The position numbers and the translations under genes were made by a program. The notes under the pieces are model-generated. The model made no database searches. It was not told the origin of the DNA and saw nothing but the letters and a program-made list of their open reading frames with translations. 7,309 nucleotides of DNA from Desulfobacterales bacterium S5133MH16 (GTDB lineage Bacteria; Desulfobacterota; Desulfobacteria; Desulfobacterales; UBA11574), in contig MAXL01000230.1 of NCBI GenBank assembly GCA_001751005.1, positions 1 to 7,309 of the forward strand. The letters are read 5' to 3'. Positions 1 through 5,797 of this stretch are shown here, one piece after another. Position 1 is the stretch's first letter. Each line of letters begins with the position of its first letter.

Positions 1-184
1 CACGGGTTTCATCAAAAACCACAGCGATGTCAGGGCCGAATTTCTCCACCTGACCGGCCAATAAGCTTGTATTATTTCTAGCTGCAAGCGCCTTTACGGT
101 AAATCGTTCGGGAAACATTGCTACAATTTCAAGTGCATTGCGCCCAATGGATCCTGTGGATCCAAGTATGGAAAGGTTTTTCAT
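1..184 (-). CDS. dxr: 1-deoxy-D-xylulose 5-phosphate reductoisomerase, N-terminal part (cut by window edge)
   Basis: Dxr (IspC) catalyses the NADPH-dependent conversion of 1-deoxy-D-xylulose 5-phosphate to 2-C-methyl-D-erythritol 4-phosphate, the committed step of the MEP isoprenoid pathway, in the cytosol. Only the first 61 codons lie in the window. The protein begins MKNLSILGSTGSIG, and GSTGSIG at residues 8-14 is the dinucleotide-binding loop typical of Dxr. The following stretch (NALEIVAMFPERFTVKALAA) also fits the family. The ATG lies one base after the cdsA TAA stop, in the order TAA-A-ATG, so translational coupling is likely; I see no clear Shine-Dalgarno sequence before it. The position downstream of uppS and cdsA is the classical one. 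The remaining substrate-binding and catalytic parts lie outside the window, so completeness cannot be judged. Confidence 0.95.
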   Translation of the reverse strand, partial: MKNLSILGSTGSIGRNALEIVAMFPERFTVKALAARNNTSLLAGQVEKFGPDIAVVFDETR

Positions 185-185
185 T

Positions 186-1028
186 TTATAATATATATTC
201 TATGAAACAATAAGCGACCGGGGCCGCAAAAAGTAACGCATCAATCCGATCCAGAAATCCACCGTGACCGGGAAGTAATGCACCGGAATCCTTTATATTG
301 GCGACTCTCTTAAGTTTAGATTCAAACAGATCGCCCACCTGTCCTGCAACACCGATGCAAAGGAAAAACAGGATACTTAAGTTCCACTGCAACAGCGGAA
401 AAAAAAAGATTTTGAACAAAGCACCCGCGCATACATTTACGGCAAGTCCGCCAACAGAGCCTTCTATGGTTTTGTTCGGACTTACGGCAGGGCAAAGCGT
501 ATGTCGCCCCAAATACGACCCGGTATAGAATGCACCTGTATCACCCAGAAAAACCACGATTAATAGAAAAAAAATCCAGGAAACACCATCATCACCATTC
601 CGGATCAAAACAAGATACGATAGAAATAAAGGTATATATATAACCCCTAAAACCTGTTTGAAGACAATTTCCGATATGGAAGCATCAGATTTAAATTTGG
701 GAAGAGAGATCAGGGCAGAGACAATAAGATTTAAAGCAATAAGGCCTAACATACTTTTGAATGAATTCATATATGCGGCCCAGATAATAGCCGGACCTGT
801 GATAAAAGCTAACAGCTTAAAATAAAATGGATTTGAGCGTTCGGTTTTGCCAAATAAAATATGAAAAAATTCCCAAAGGGCTATGAGGCATATGGCACCG
901 ATAACCACTGCAAACATCAATGCCCCCCCGCTGGCGATCAGCAAAACAAGAAAGGGAATGGCCACAAAAGCTGTAATCCATCGTTTTGAATGCATATTGT
1001 CCGAATGGGATAAACCTGAAGCGGTCAT
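186..1028 (-). CDS. cdsA: Phosphatidate cytidylyltransferase (CDP-diglyceride synthase), integral membrane enzyme
   Basis: CdsA makes CDP-diacylglycerol from phosphatidic acid and CTP in the cytoplasmic membrane, the branch point to phosphatidylethanolamine, phosphatidylglycerol and cardiolipin. The 280-residue product is mostly hydrophobic, with about eight or nine candidate membrane segments, for example near residues 18-34, 38-56, 70-87, 92-109, 127-142, 149-166, 192-212, 216-230 and 264-280. The family signature near the C-terminus is intact at residues 237-263: S237, K240-R241, K246-D247, H255-G-G, D260-R261 and D263. Length is normal. The chosen ATG has no obvious Shine-Dalgarno; a second in-frame ATG at codon 12 (position 995) just before HSKRW is an equally credible start. 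It follows uppS by 38 bases and abuts dxr, as in many bacteria. Identity is secure from the signature and context. Confidence 0.95.
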   Translation of the reverse strand: MTASGLSHSDNMHSKRWITAFVAIPFLVLLIASGGALMFAVVIGAICLIALWEFFHILFGKTERSNPFYFKLLAFITGPAIIWAAYMNSFKSMLGLIALNLIVSALISLPKFKSDASISEIVFKQVLGVIYIPLFLSYLVLIRNGDDGVSWIFFLLIVVFLGDTGAFYTGSYLGRHTLCPAVSPNKTIEGSVGGLAVNVCAGALFKIFFFPLLQWNLSILFFLCIGVAGQVGDLFESKLKRVANIKDSGALLPGHGGFLDRIDALLFAAPVAYCFIEYIL

Positions 1029-1066
1029 ATTTTAAAAAGGCTAAAGCGTTATGGTATTGATTATAG

Positions 1067-1843
1067 TCAGACCTTACCATACCTCCGTTCACGTTGCTGG
1101 TAGTCTCTCAGAATTCGAATAAATTCATCCTTCCCAAAATCAGGCCATAAGGTATCTGTAATATAAATTTCAGAGTAGGCTATCTGCCACAGGAGAAAAT
1201 TACTTATGCGCATTTCTCCGCTTGTTCTAATCAAAAGATCCGGATCAGGCATTTGACGAGTATACAGGTGTTCAGATATAATTTCAGGTGTTATTGAATC
1301 CGAATCGATACTGCCATCTTTGGCTTTTATTGCAATTTCTTTAACCATCTTAACAATTTCAGCCCGTCCGCCGTAGCTCAAAGCCAGATTTAGGATCATG
1401 CCGGTATTTTTTTTAGTTAATGCCATGACGTTATGTAGTACTTGCCGGACATTTTTCGGCAACCGCTCTATCTGTCCGATGGCATACAAGCGAATATTGT
1501 TGTCCAGCATCTCTTTTTTTTCCGATTCGAGAAATTTTTTAAGAAGGGTCATCAGAGCAACGACTTCGGATTGGGGTCGCTGCCAGTTTTCAGTGGAAAA
1601 AGCATACAGGGTCAGATAGGAGATACCGATTTCGCGGCAGGCTCGAACAATGGTTCGAACAGTTTCCGAACCCTTTTCATGTCCTTGAATCCGATTTAAG
1701 AGCCGTTTTTTGGCCCACCGGCCATTACCGTCCATAATAACGGCAACATGTGAGGGTAACTTTGCAGGATCAAGATTATTGTAAATAGAGGACGATGTTT
1801 TAGAATTCAAGGATTTCTTTCTCTTTTTCTTTACAGACATCAT
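1067..1843 (-). CDS. uppS: Undecaprenyl diphosphate synthase (cis-prenyltransferase)
   Basis: UppS extends farnesyl diphosphate with eight isopentenyl units to C55 undecaprenyl diphosphate, the lipid carrier for peptidoglycan and O-antigen units. The 258-residue product carries MDGNGRWAKKR at residues 37-47, with the catalytic Asp at 38, then LTLYAFSTENWQRP, and the C-terminal block RTSGEMRISNFLLWQ followed by a WPDF motif. All are hallmarks of the Z-type (cis) prenyltransferase family. The reading frame starts inside frr and overlaps its 3' end by 44 bases. The first ~30 residues before the core are lysine- and serine-rich, with KKKRKK at 5-10. No clear Shine-Dalgarno precedes the ATG pair at 1843/1840. 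A TTG at codon 12 (1810), overlapping the frr stop, would remove most of the basic stretch and is a possible alternative start. Function is certain; the start is not. Confidence 0.95.
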   Translation of the reverse strand: MMSVKKKRKKSLNSKTSSSIYNNLDPAKLPSHVAVIMDGNGRWAKKRLLNRIQGHEKGSETVRTIVRACREIGISYLTLYAFSTENWQRPQSEVVALMTLLKKFLESEKKEMLDNNIRLYAIGQIERLPKNVRQVLHNVMALTKKNTGMILNLALSYGGRAEIVKMVKEIAIKAKDGSIDSDSITPEIISEHLYTRQMPDPDLLIRTSGEMRISNFLLWQIAYSEIYITDTLWPDFGKDEFIRILRDYQQRERRYGKV

Positions 1844-2357
1844 CGATAAGATTGATATGCTTATCCGTTATTTTCTGGACTTGGTCCTGAGACCTAAAGG
1901 CATCATCTTCCGAAATATCACCATCCTTTTTCAATCCTTTCAACAGCTCGTTGGAATCACGCCTGATATTTCTCACGGCAACCCTATGTTCCTCACTTTT
2001 TTTATATATAACCTTGACAATCTCTTTTCTTCTCTCTTCGGTAAGCGGCGGAATGGAAATACGGATCAGCTTGCCATCGTTTGAAGGCGTTAAACCTAAG
2101 TCAGATTTCAATATAGCCTTTTCTATATCCTTGATCACGGAAATATCCCATGGCTGTATGATAATAAGTCTGCTTTCAGGAATAGAAAGAGATGCCATCT
2201 GATTAAGAGGAGTCATCGTACCGTAGTATTCAACCCGGATACCATCAAGAATGGACAGGGAAGCCCGTCCGGTCCGGACCTTCTTAAATTCATTTTTAAG
2301 AGAGTCTATGGACTTTTCCATACTTTCCGTAGTTTCCTGATATATCGATTCAATCAT
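1800..2357 (-). CDS. frr: Ribosome recycling factor (RRF)
   Basis: RRF acts with EF-G to split the post-termination ribosome so that the subunits can be reused. The product has 185 residues, the standard length. Family marks visible are RTGRAS at 28-33, the YYGTMTPLNQMAS stretch (44-56) at the start of the small beta domain, LTEERRKE at 105-112 and RVAVRNIRRD at 125-134 on the long helical bundle. The start is well supported: an AGGAG at 2364-2368 lies six bases before the ATG. It follows pyrH by 33 bases and its 3' end overlaps uppS by 44 bases. Together with RF1, PrmC and Rho upstream it completes a set of termination and recycling functions in one region. Nothing is missing or broken. Confidence 0.97.
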   Translation of the reverse strand: MIESIYQETTESMEKSIDSLKNEFKKVRTGRASLSILDGIRVEYYGTMTPLNQMASLSIPESRLIIIQPWDISVIKDIEKAILKSDLGLTPSNDGKLIRISIPPLTEERRKEIVKVIYKKSEEHRVAVRNIRRDSNELLKGLKKDGDISEDDAFRSQDQVQKITDKHINLIDDVCKEKEKEILEF

Positions 2358-2363
2358 GGATTT

Positions 2364-2368
2364 CTCCT
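2364..2368 (-). promoter_or_regulatory. Shine-Dalgarno of frr
   Basis: AGGAG on the minus strand, six bases before the frr ATG. It is one of the clearest ribosome binding sites in the operon and fixes the frr start. It sits in the 33-base pyrH-frr gap, so frr can be translated independently of pyrH. Confidence 0.8.
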
Positions 2369-2390
2369 TTATTCCAATTGGGCGAAGCCT

Positions 2391-3101
2391 CTAAGTGCTT
2401 ATCCGGGTTCCTATCTTTTCTCCACATATAACCCTTTTTATATTTCCCTTGTTTGCCAAATTAAAAATAACAAGGGGAAGCTTATTATCCATGGCCAGAG
2501 AAATGGCTGTCATATCCATCACATGGAGTTGCTGTTCGATGACCTGCATATAATTGATTTTTCTTATAAATTTAGCATTCTTATTGACAACCGGATCTGA
2601 ATCGTAAAGGCCGTCAACCTTTGTTGCCTTTAAAAGGATATCGGCACGTATTTCCTGTGCCCTGAGCACCGCAGCAGTATCGGTGGTAAAGTAAGGATTG
2701 CCGGTACCGGCTGCAAATATGACCACCCGCCCTTTTTCAAGATGGCGGACAGCCTTCCGGATGATGAACGGTTCGGCCACCTCATGCATTGAAATAGCGC
2801 TCTGAACACGAGTCATAATCCCGTTTTCTTCCAGAGCATCCTGTAAAGCCAGACTGTTAATCACCGTGGCCAACATGCCCATGCGGTCTGCAGAAACTCT
2901 GTCTATGCCATATGAAGCGGCGGCAACTCCCCTGAAAATATTACCACCGCCCACAACTATGGCGATTTGAACGCCTAAGTCAAATGCCGAACGGATTTCT
3001 TCGGCCACATATCTTATGACATCAGGGCTTATTCCAAAACTCTGATCGCCCATCAGCGCTTCGCCGCTCAGTTTCAATAGAACCCTTTTAAATCGAGGCA
3101 T
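2391..3101 (-). CDS. pyrH: UMP kinase (uridylate kinase)
   Basis: PyrH phosphorylates UMP to UDP with ATP, in pyrimidine nucleotide synthesis; it belongs to the amino-acid kinase fold family and is normally a hexamer. From the ATG at 3101 the product is 236 residues. Visible motifs are LLKLSGEAL near the N-terminus (P-loop-like Lys), VVGGGNIFRG at about 49-58, DRMGMLATVIN at 72-82, GTGNPYFTTDTAA at 132-144 (phosphate and UMP binding) and KVDGLYDSDP at 161-170. The start is ambiguous. A TTG two codons upstream (3107) lies three bases after the tsf stop and eight bases from a GAGG at 3116-3119, whereas the ATG is 14 bases from it. Either start gives a complete enzyme. The gene sits between tsf and frr, as in most bacteria. 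Confidence 0.96.
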   Translation of the reverse strand: MPRFKRVLLKLSGEALMGDQSFGISPDVIRYVAEEIRSAFDLGVQIAIVVGGGNIFRGVAAASYGIDRVSADRMGMLATVINSLALQDALEENGIMTRVQSAISMHEVAEPFIIRKAVRHLEKGRVVIFAAGTGNPYFTTDTAAVLRAQEIRADILLKATKVDGLYDSDPVVNKNAKFIRKINYMQVIEQQLHVMDMTAISLAMDNKLPLVIFNLANKGNIKRVICGEKIGTRIST

Positions 3102-3110
3102 TGTCAAAGC

Positions 3111-3710
3111 TTATACCTCGCCTATTTTGAATCTTGCGAAACGTTTAATTGTTATATTTTCGCCAATTTTTGCAACCATTTCATTTAAAAGATCTTCAAT
3201 GGTTATATCGGGATCACGAACATAGGCCTGGTTCATCAGGCAGTTTTCCTTGAAATATTTTTTCAGCTTGCCTTCTACTATCTTGTCTACTATTTTTTCG
3301 GGTTTGCCCATTTCCAGGACCTGTCCACGGTAAATTTCTTTTTCTTTGTCAACCGTTTCTTTGGGGACATCTTCGGGCCGTATACTTACCGGATTGGTCG
3401 CTGCAATATGCATTGCAATATTTTTTGCAACTTCCTTAAAATCATCATTTTTTGCAACAAAATCGGTTTCACAGTTAATTTCGACCAGAACACCAAGCTT
3501 GCTATCCATATGAATATAAGACTCGATTATTCCTTCAGTCGTGGCCCTGCCGGCTCGTTTAGCCGCTGTGGCCAGGCCTTTTTTTCTTAGAAAATCGACC
3601 GCTTTGCTTATATCTCCATTACACTCGGAAAGTGCTTCTTTACAATCCATGATTCCTGCTCCGGTCTTTTCACGGAGCTGTTTGACCGTCGCAGCACTAA
3701 TTGTCGCCAT
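3111..3710 (-). CDS. tsf: Elongation factor Ts, short form
   Basis: EF-Ts is the guanine nucleotide exchange factor that recycles EF-Tu-GDP. From the chosen start the product is 199 residues. It has an N-terminal UBA-like domain with the first family signature (LREKTGAGIMDCKEAL, 12-27) and the second signature EINCETDFVAK at 77-87, whose TDFV contacts EF-Tu. It ends in NITIKRFARFKIGEV. It is far shorter than the ~283-residue E. coli protein but matches the ~200-residue short class known from Thermus, which lacks part of the core repeat and the coiled-coil region, so it is not a truncation. Two ATGs are adjacent: the one at 3713 overlaps the rpsB stop by one base, only four bases from the AGGAG. 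The one at 3710 has seven-base spacing and gives the canonical Met-Ala N-terminus, so I chose it. Confidence 0.96.
   Translation of the reverse strand: MATISAATVKQLREKTGAGIMDCKEALSECNGDISKAVDFLRKKGLATAAKRAGRATTEGIIESYIHMDSKLGVLVEINCETDFVAKNDDFKEVAKNIAMHIAATNPVSIRPEDVPKETVDKEKEIYRGQVLEMGKPEKIVDKIVEGKLKKYFKENCLMNQAYVRDPDITIEDLLNEMVAKIGENITIKRFARFKIGEV
3116..3119 (-). promoter_or_regulatory. Candidate ribosome binding site of pyrH inside the tsf 3' end
   Basis: GAGG formed by the last sense codons of tsf (GAG GTA TAA). It is eight bases from an in-frame TTG at 3107 and 14 bases from the ATG at 3101. The spacing favours TTG initiation or reinitiation by ribosomes finishing tsf. The motif is short, so chance cannot be excluded. 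Confidence 0.45.
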
Positions 3711-3712
3711 CA

Positions 3713-4633
3713 TTATTCTCCTGTCTCTTCAGCGTCAGTTGATTCTACCGGCTCCTTATTCTCATAGGCTTCAGGAGGTTCCGCATCATTTTCGTTTCCA
3801 GATGTTGTTCTTTTTATTATTTCCACAACAGGCCCTTCTGAGCCATCTGAAATAATCTTTCTTTCACCCGGCTTTAATTCCACACTTGCGGCCGCAACTT
3901 CAGATACTTCCTCCACTTCTTTGTCGGTTTCAGCCTGCTGTTTTTCAGCCAGACGCTCTTTACCTTCAATACAAGCATCAGTGATTCTGGATGTGATCAA
4001 CCGTATTGCACGAATGGCATCATCATTGCCGGGTATGATATAATCAATCTCATCAGGATTACAATTGGTATCAACGATAGCAATAATCGGAATTCCCAGT
4101 CGTCTTCCCTCACGAACTGCAATCGCTTCGTTCTTGGGATCAACCACAAAAATAGCACCGGGAAGATCGTTCATGGTGCGTATTCCGCCAAGATTATTGT
4201 CGAGTTTTACCCGTTCCTTTTCAAGTTTCAGCCCCTCTTTTTTGGGAAAAAGATTGATCGATCCGTCATTTACAATTGTATTTAGATAGTTAAGACGTTC
4301 TATGCTTTTTTTTATGGTCTGAAAATTTGTCAGCATCCCGCCCAGCCATCGGTTATGAACGTAAAACATTTCGCATCGATTCGCTTCTTCATAGATGGAA
4401 TCCCGGGCCTGCTTTTTGGTTCCTACAAAAAGGAGCATCTTGCCGTCTGCAACAGTATCTACTACAAAATCATATACTCTCCTGAACATTCGAACAGTTT
4501 TCTGAAGGTCAATAATATAAATGCCGTTCCTGGCCCCAAAGATATATTGCTTCATCTTAGGGTTCCAGCGCTTTGTCTGATGACCAAAATGTACTCCGGA
4601 TTCAAGTAGTTCTTTCATTGTAATATAAGCCAT
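3713..4633 (-). CDS. rpsB: 30S ribosomal protein S2 with long acidic C-terminal tail
   Basis: S2 binds the 30S subunit between head and body and is needed for S1 attachment and initiation. The core occupies residues 1 to about 228: MAYITMKELLESGVHFGHQT at the N-terminus, RWNPKMKQYIFGARNGIYII, FVGTKKQA near 69-76, RWLGGMLTNF at 95-104, DLPGAIFVVDP around 156-166 and GIPIIAIVDTNCNPD at 180-194. Total length is 306 against about 241 in E. coli. The extra length is a tail from ~230 on, with roughly 23 Asp/Glu in 77 residues. A more hydrophobic island lies in it (KPGERKIISD, then GPVVEIIKR near 268-275). The start is supported by GGGAG at 4640-4644, six bases before the ATG. The gene leads the rpsB-tsf-pyrH-frr-uppS-cdsA-dxr operon and follows a 252-base leader region. 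Confidence 0.97.
   Translation of the reverse strand: MAYITMKELLESGVHFGHQTKRWNPKMKQYIFGARNGIYIIDLQKTVRMFRRVYDFVVDTVADGKMLLFVGTKKQARDSIYEEANRCEMFYVHNRWLGGMLTNFQTIKKSIERLNYLNTIVNDGSINLFPKKEGLKLEKERVKLDNNLGGIRTMNDLPGAIFVVDPKNEAIAVREGRRLGIPIIAIVDTNCNPDEIDYIIPGNDDAIRAIRLITSRITDACIEGKERLAEKQQAETDKEVEEVSEVAAASVELKPGERKIISDGSEGPVVEIIKRTTSGNENDAEPPEAYENKEPVESTDAEETGE
3718..3722 (-). promoter_or_regulatory. Shine-Dalgarno of tsf within the last rpsB codons
   Basis: AGGAG on the minus strand inside the final sense codons of rpsB. Spacing is seven bases to the ATG at 3710 and four to the ATG at 3713, which favours the second ATG as the tsf start. The placement suggests coupling of tsf to rpsB translation. 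Confidence 0.75.
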
Positions 4634-4639
4634 TATTTT

Positions 4640-4644
4640 CTCCC
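4640..4644 (-). promoter_or_regulatory. Shine-Dalgarno of rpsB
   Basis: GGGAG on the minus strand, six bases before the rpsB ATG, in the context AAGGGAGA. It fixes the S2 start. A small hairpin at 4653-4666 sits nine bases upstream and could modulate access to it. Confidence 0.8.
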
Positions 4645-4688
4645 TTCTTAAACGGTTTTTCCACCGCCCATATCACTCCCAAATCCAA

Positions 4689-4703
4689 CCCCGCCATGCG
4701 GGG
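4689..4703 (-). promoter_or_regulatory. GC-rich hairpin in the rpsB leader
   Basis: A perfect 6-bp inverted repeat, CCCCGC and GCGGGG, with a three-base loop, which can be extended by one G-U pair in RNA. It lies 56-70 bases before the S2 start codon in an otherwise AT-rich stretch. The bases after it on the minus strand (TTGGATTTGGG) are not a U tract, so it is unlikely to be an intrinsic terminator. A role as part of an S2-responsive leader is a guess. Confidence 0.45.
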
Positions 4704-4748
4704 CACCGGGAAATAGGTCCAAAGGCGTGCGAATTAGTTAAACTAGTT

Positions 4749-4777
4749 TTTCTAACAAATTAAATATTGATACGCAA
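4749..4777 (-). promoter_or_regulatory. rpsB: Weak candidate sigma-70 promoter for the rpsB operon
   Basis: On the minus strand, TTGCGT (4777-4772) and TAGAAA (4754-4749) are separated by 17 bases. The -35 matches three and the -10 four of six consensus positions. An A-rich tract just upstream (AATAAAAAA) could serve as an UP-like element. Transcription from here would give a leader of about 105-110 bases before the S2 start. The match is poor and rests mainly on spacing and location. Confidence 0.3.
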
Positions 4778-4885
4778 CAGTTTTTTATTGCTCCGGTAAA
4801 CGAATATTTCCATACCTCAGAATCAAGTTAGTTCGATTCTTTCACAAACCAACAGTCTTGATTTTCACCCGAGATAAAGGATCCT

Positions 4886-5797
4886 CTATCTTTTCTTTTT
4901 CATCCGGACAACACGGTCATATCCACTATAATCTTTTTTAAATAAGACATGTTCATAATTCCCACACTGGTCGATAATATTCCGGACATCATTTTTCTGA
5001 TCGTGACCGATTTCCAGTAGCAGGCTCCCCTTCCGGTTCAGATATCCATGAGCAGTGTTAATAATGTGTCTTAGACAGAAAAGTCCGTCTCTGTCACCGT
5101 CAAGGGCCGAAATCGGTTCATACTTGTAAATTTCAGGCTGGAGGCGCCCAATAACCCTGGTTTGAACGTAAGGCGGGTTTGATATGATCATATCAAATCG
5201 TTTTTTTTCAGAGTTTAAGGGTGTAAACCAGTCAGCACAAAAGAAACTGACAGCCGTATCCAGGCCATGTCGCTTTGAATTCTGTCTGGCCAGCTTAATG
5301 GCTTTAACTGAACGGTCAGATGCAAAATAAATATATTTGGGCCGCATGAATGCAATGGCAAGAATTACGGCCCCGGATCCTGTGCCAAGCTCTAATATGC
5401 TTTTTGGCGACGGTTTACCAATATAGCCGTTATCCTCGGGCAAAAGACTTAATGCAGCCTCAACCAGGCATTCGGTCTCAGGTCGCGGGATCAAGACATC
5501 TTTTGTGACAGCGAAATCCATAGACCAGAATTCCTTGACCCCAACAATGTATGCAACCGGTTCCCGTTCAATCCTCCGTTTTATTGAAACTTTAAATTTC
5601 GAAAGCTCATTTATGCAAAGCGGCTGGTCGTATCGCAAGTACAAATCTATTCTTTTCAATTCTAAGACATGTGCGAGAAGTATTTCGGCTGTAGATCTTG
5701 GGCTGTCTATATCGTGGGATTTAAAATAAGAAGTGGTCCATTTGAGAAGTTTTATTATGGTCCATTCAGGATCCCTGGACTTCGGCTGATTCTGCAT
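4886..5797 (-). CDS. prmC: Peptide chain release factor N5-glutamine methyltransferase
   Basis: PrmC (HemK) uses S-adenosylmethionine to methylate the Gln of the GGQ motif in release factors, which raises termination efficiency. From the ATG at 5797 the product is 303 residues. It has an N-terminal helical substrate-binding domain (STAEILLAHVL at 35-45), a linker with EFWSMDF and IPRPETE at 103-109, then a Rossmann methyltransferase domain. That domain has the SAM loop ELGTGSG at 136-142 and the catalytic NPPY at 207-210, preceded by FDMIIS. The C-terminus is KKKR. The frame extends upstream to a TTG at 5830, giving 314 residues and a 65-base overlap with prfA; the ATG overlaps by 32 bases. 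Neither start has a strong Shine-Dalgarno. Placement directly after its substrate gene prfA is the common arrangement. Confidence 0.95.
   Translation of the reverse strand: MQNQPKSRDPEWTIIKLLKWTTSYFKSHDIDSPRSTAEILLAHVLELKRIDLYLRYDQPLCINELSKFKVSIKRRIEREPVAYIVGVKEFWSMDFAVTKDVLIPRPETECLVEAALSLLPEDNGYIGKPSPKSILELGTGSGAVILAIAFMRPKYIYFASDRSVKAIKLARQNSKRHGLDTAVSFFCADWFTPLNSEKKRFDMIISNPPYVQTRVIGRLQPEIYKYEPISALDGDRDGLFCLRHIINTAHGYLNRKGSLLLEIGHDQKNDVRNIIDQCGNYEHVLFKKDYSGYDRVVRMKKKR

Larger units (their letters stand above)
4634..4885 (-). other. Non-coding region between prmC and rpsB: probable promoter and 5' leader of the rpsB operon
   Basis: This 252-base stretch has no convincing open reading frame on either strand and is the only long gap in the window. 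On the minus strand it contains, in order: an imperfect hairpin at 4840-4819 (6-bp AGAATC/GATTCT core), an A-rich tract near 4790-4781, a weak promoter-like pair, an AT-rich palindromic stretch around 4738-4750, a GC-rich hairpin at 4703-4689, a small hairpin at 4666-4653, and the rpsB Shine-Dalgarno. No tRNA-like fold was seen. Autoregulation of rpsB-tsf by S2 through a leader hairpin is established for enterobacteria; a similar role here is inference from position and structure only. Confidence 0.6.

Noticed and set aside
817..1092. A 91-codon minus-strand frame overlapping cdsA and the uppS end
   Set aside because: It is in another frame across two well-supported genes, with no family resemblance and no ribosome binding site; the real genes explain the region.
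3111..3710. EF-Ts as a truncated gene, because it is about 84 residues shorter than the E. coli protein
   Set aside because: Both family signatures and a normal C-terminal motif are present, and a ~200-residue short class of EF-Ts is established, so the gene is complete.
4689..4703. GC-rich hairpin before rpsB as an intrinsic terminator or attenuator
   Set aside because: The stem is good, but the following bases are TTGGATTTGGG, not a continuous U tract, and it sits just upstream of a gene that must be highly expressed. It is kept as leader structure only.
4819..4840. Inverted repeat AGAATC/GATTCT downstream of prmC as a transcription terminator
   Set aside because: The stem is short and AT-rich with a ten-base loop, and no T run follows it on the minus strand, so it does not meet the form of an intrinsic terminator.
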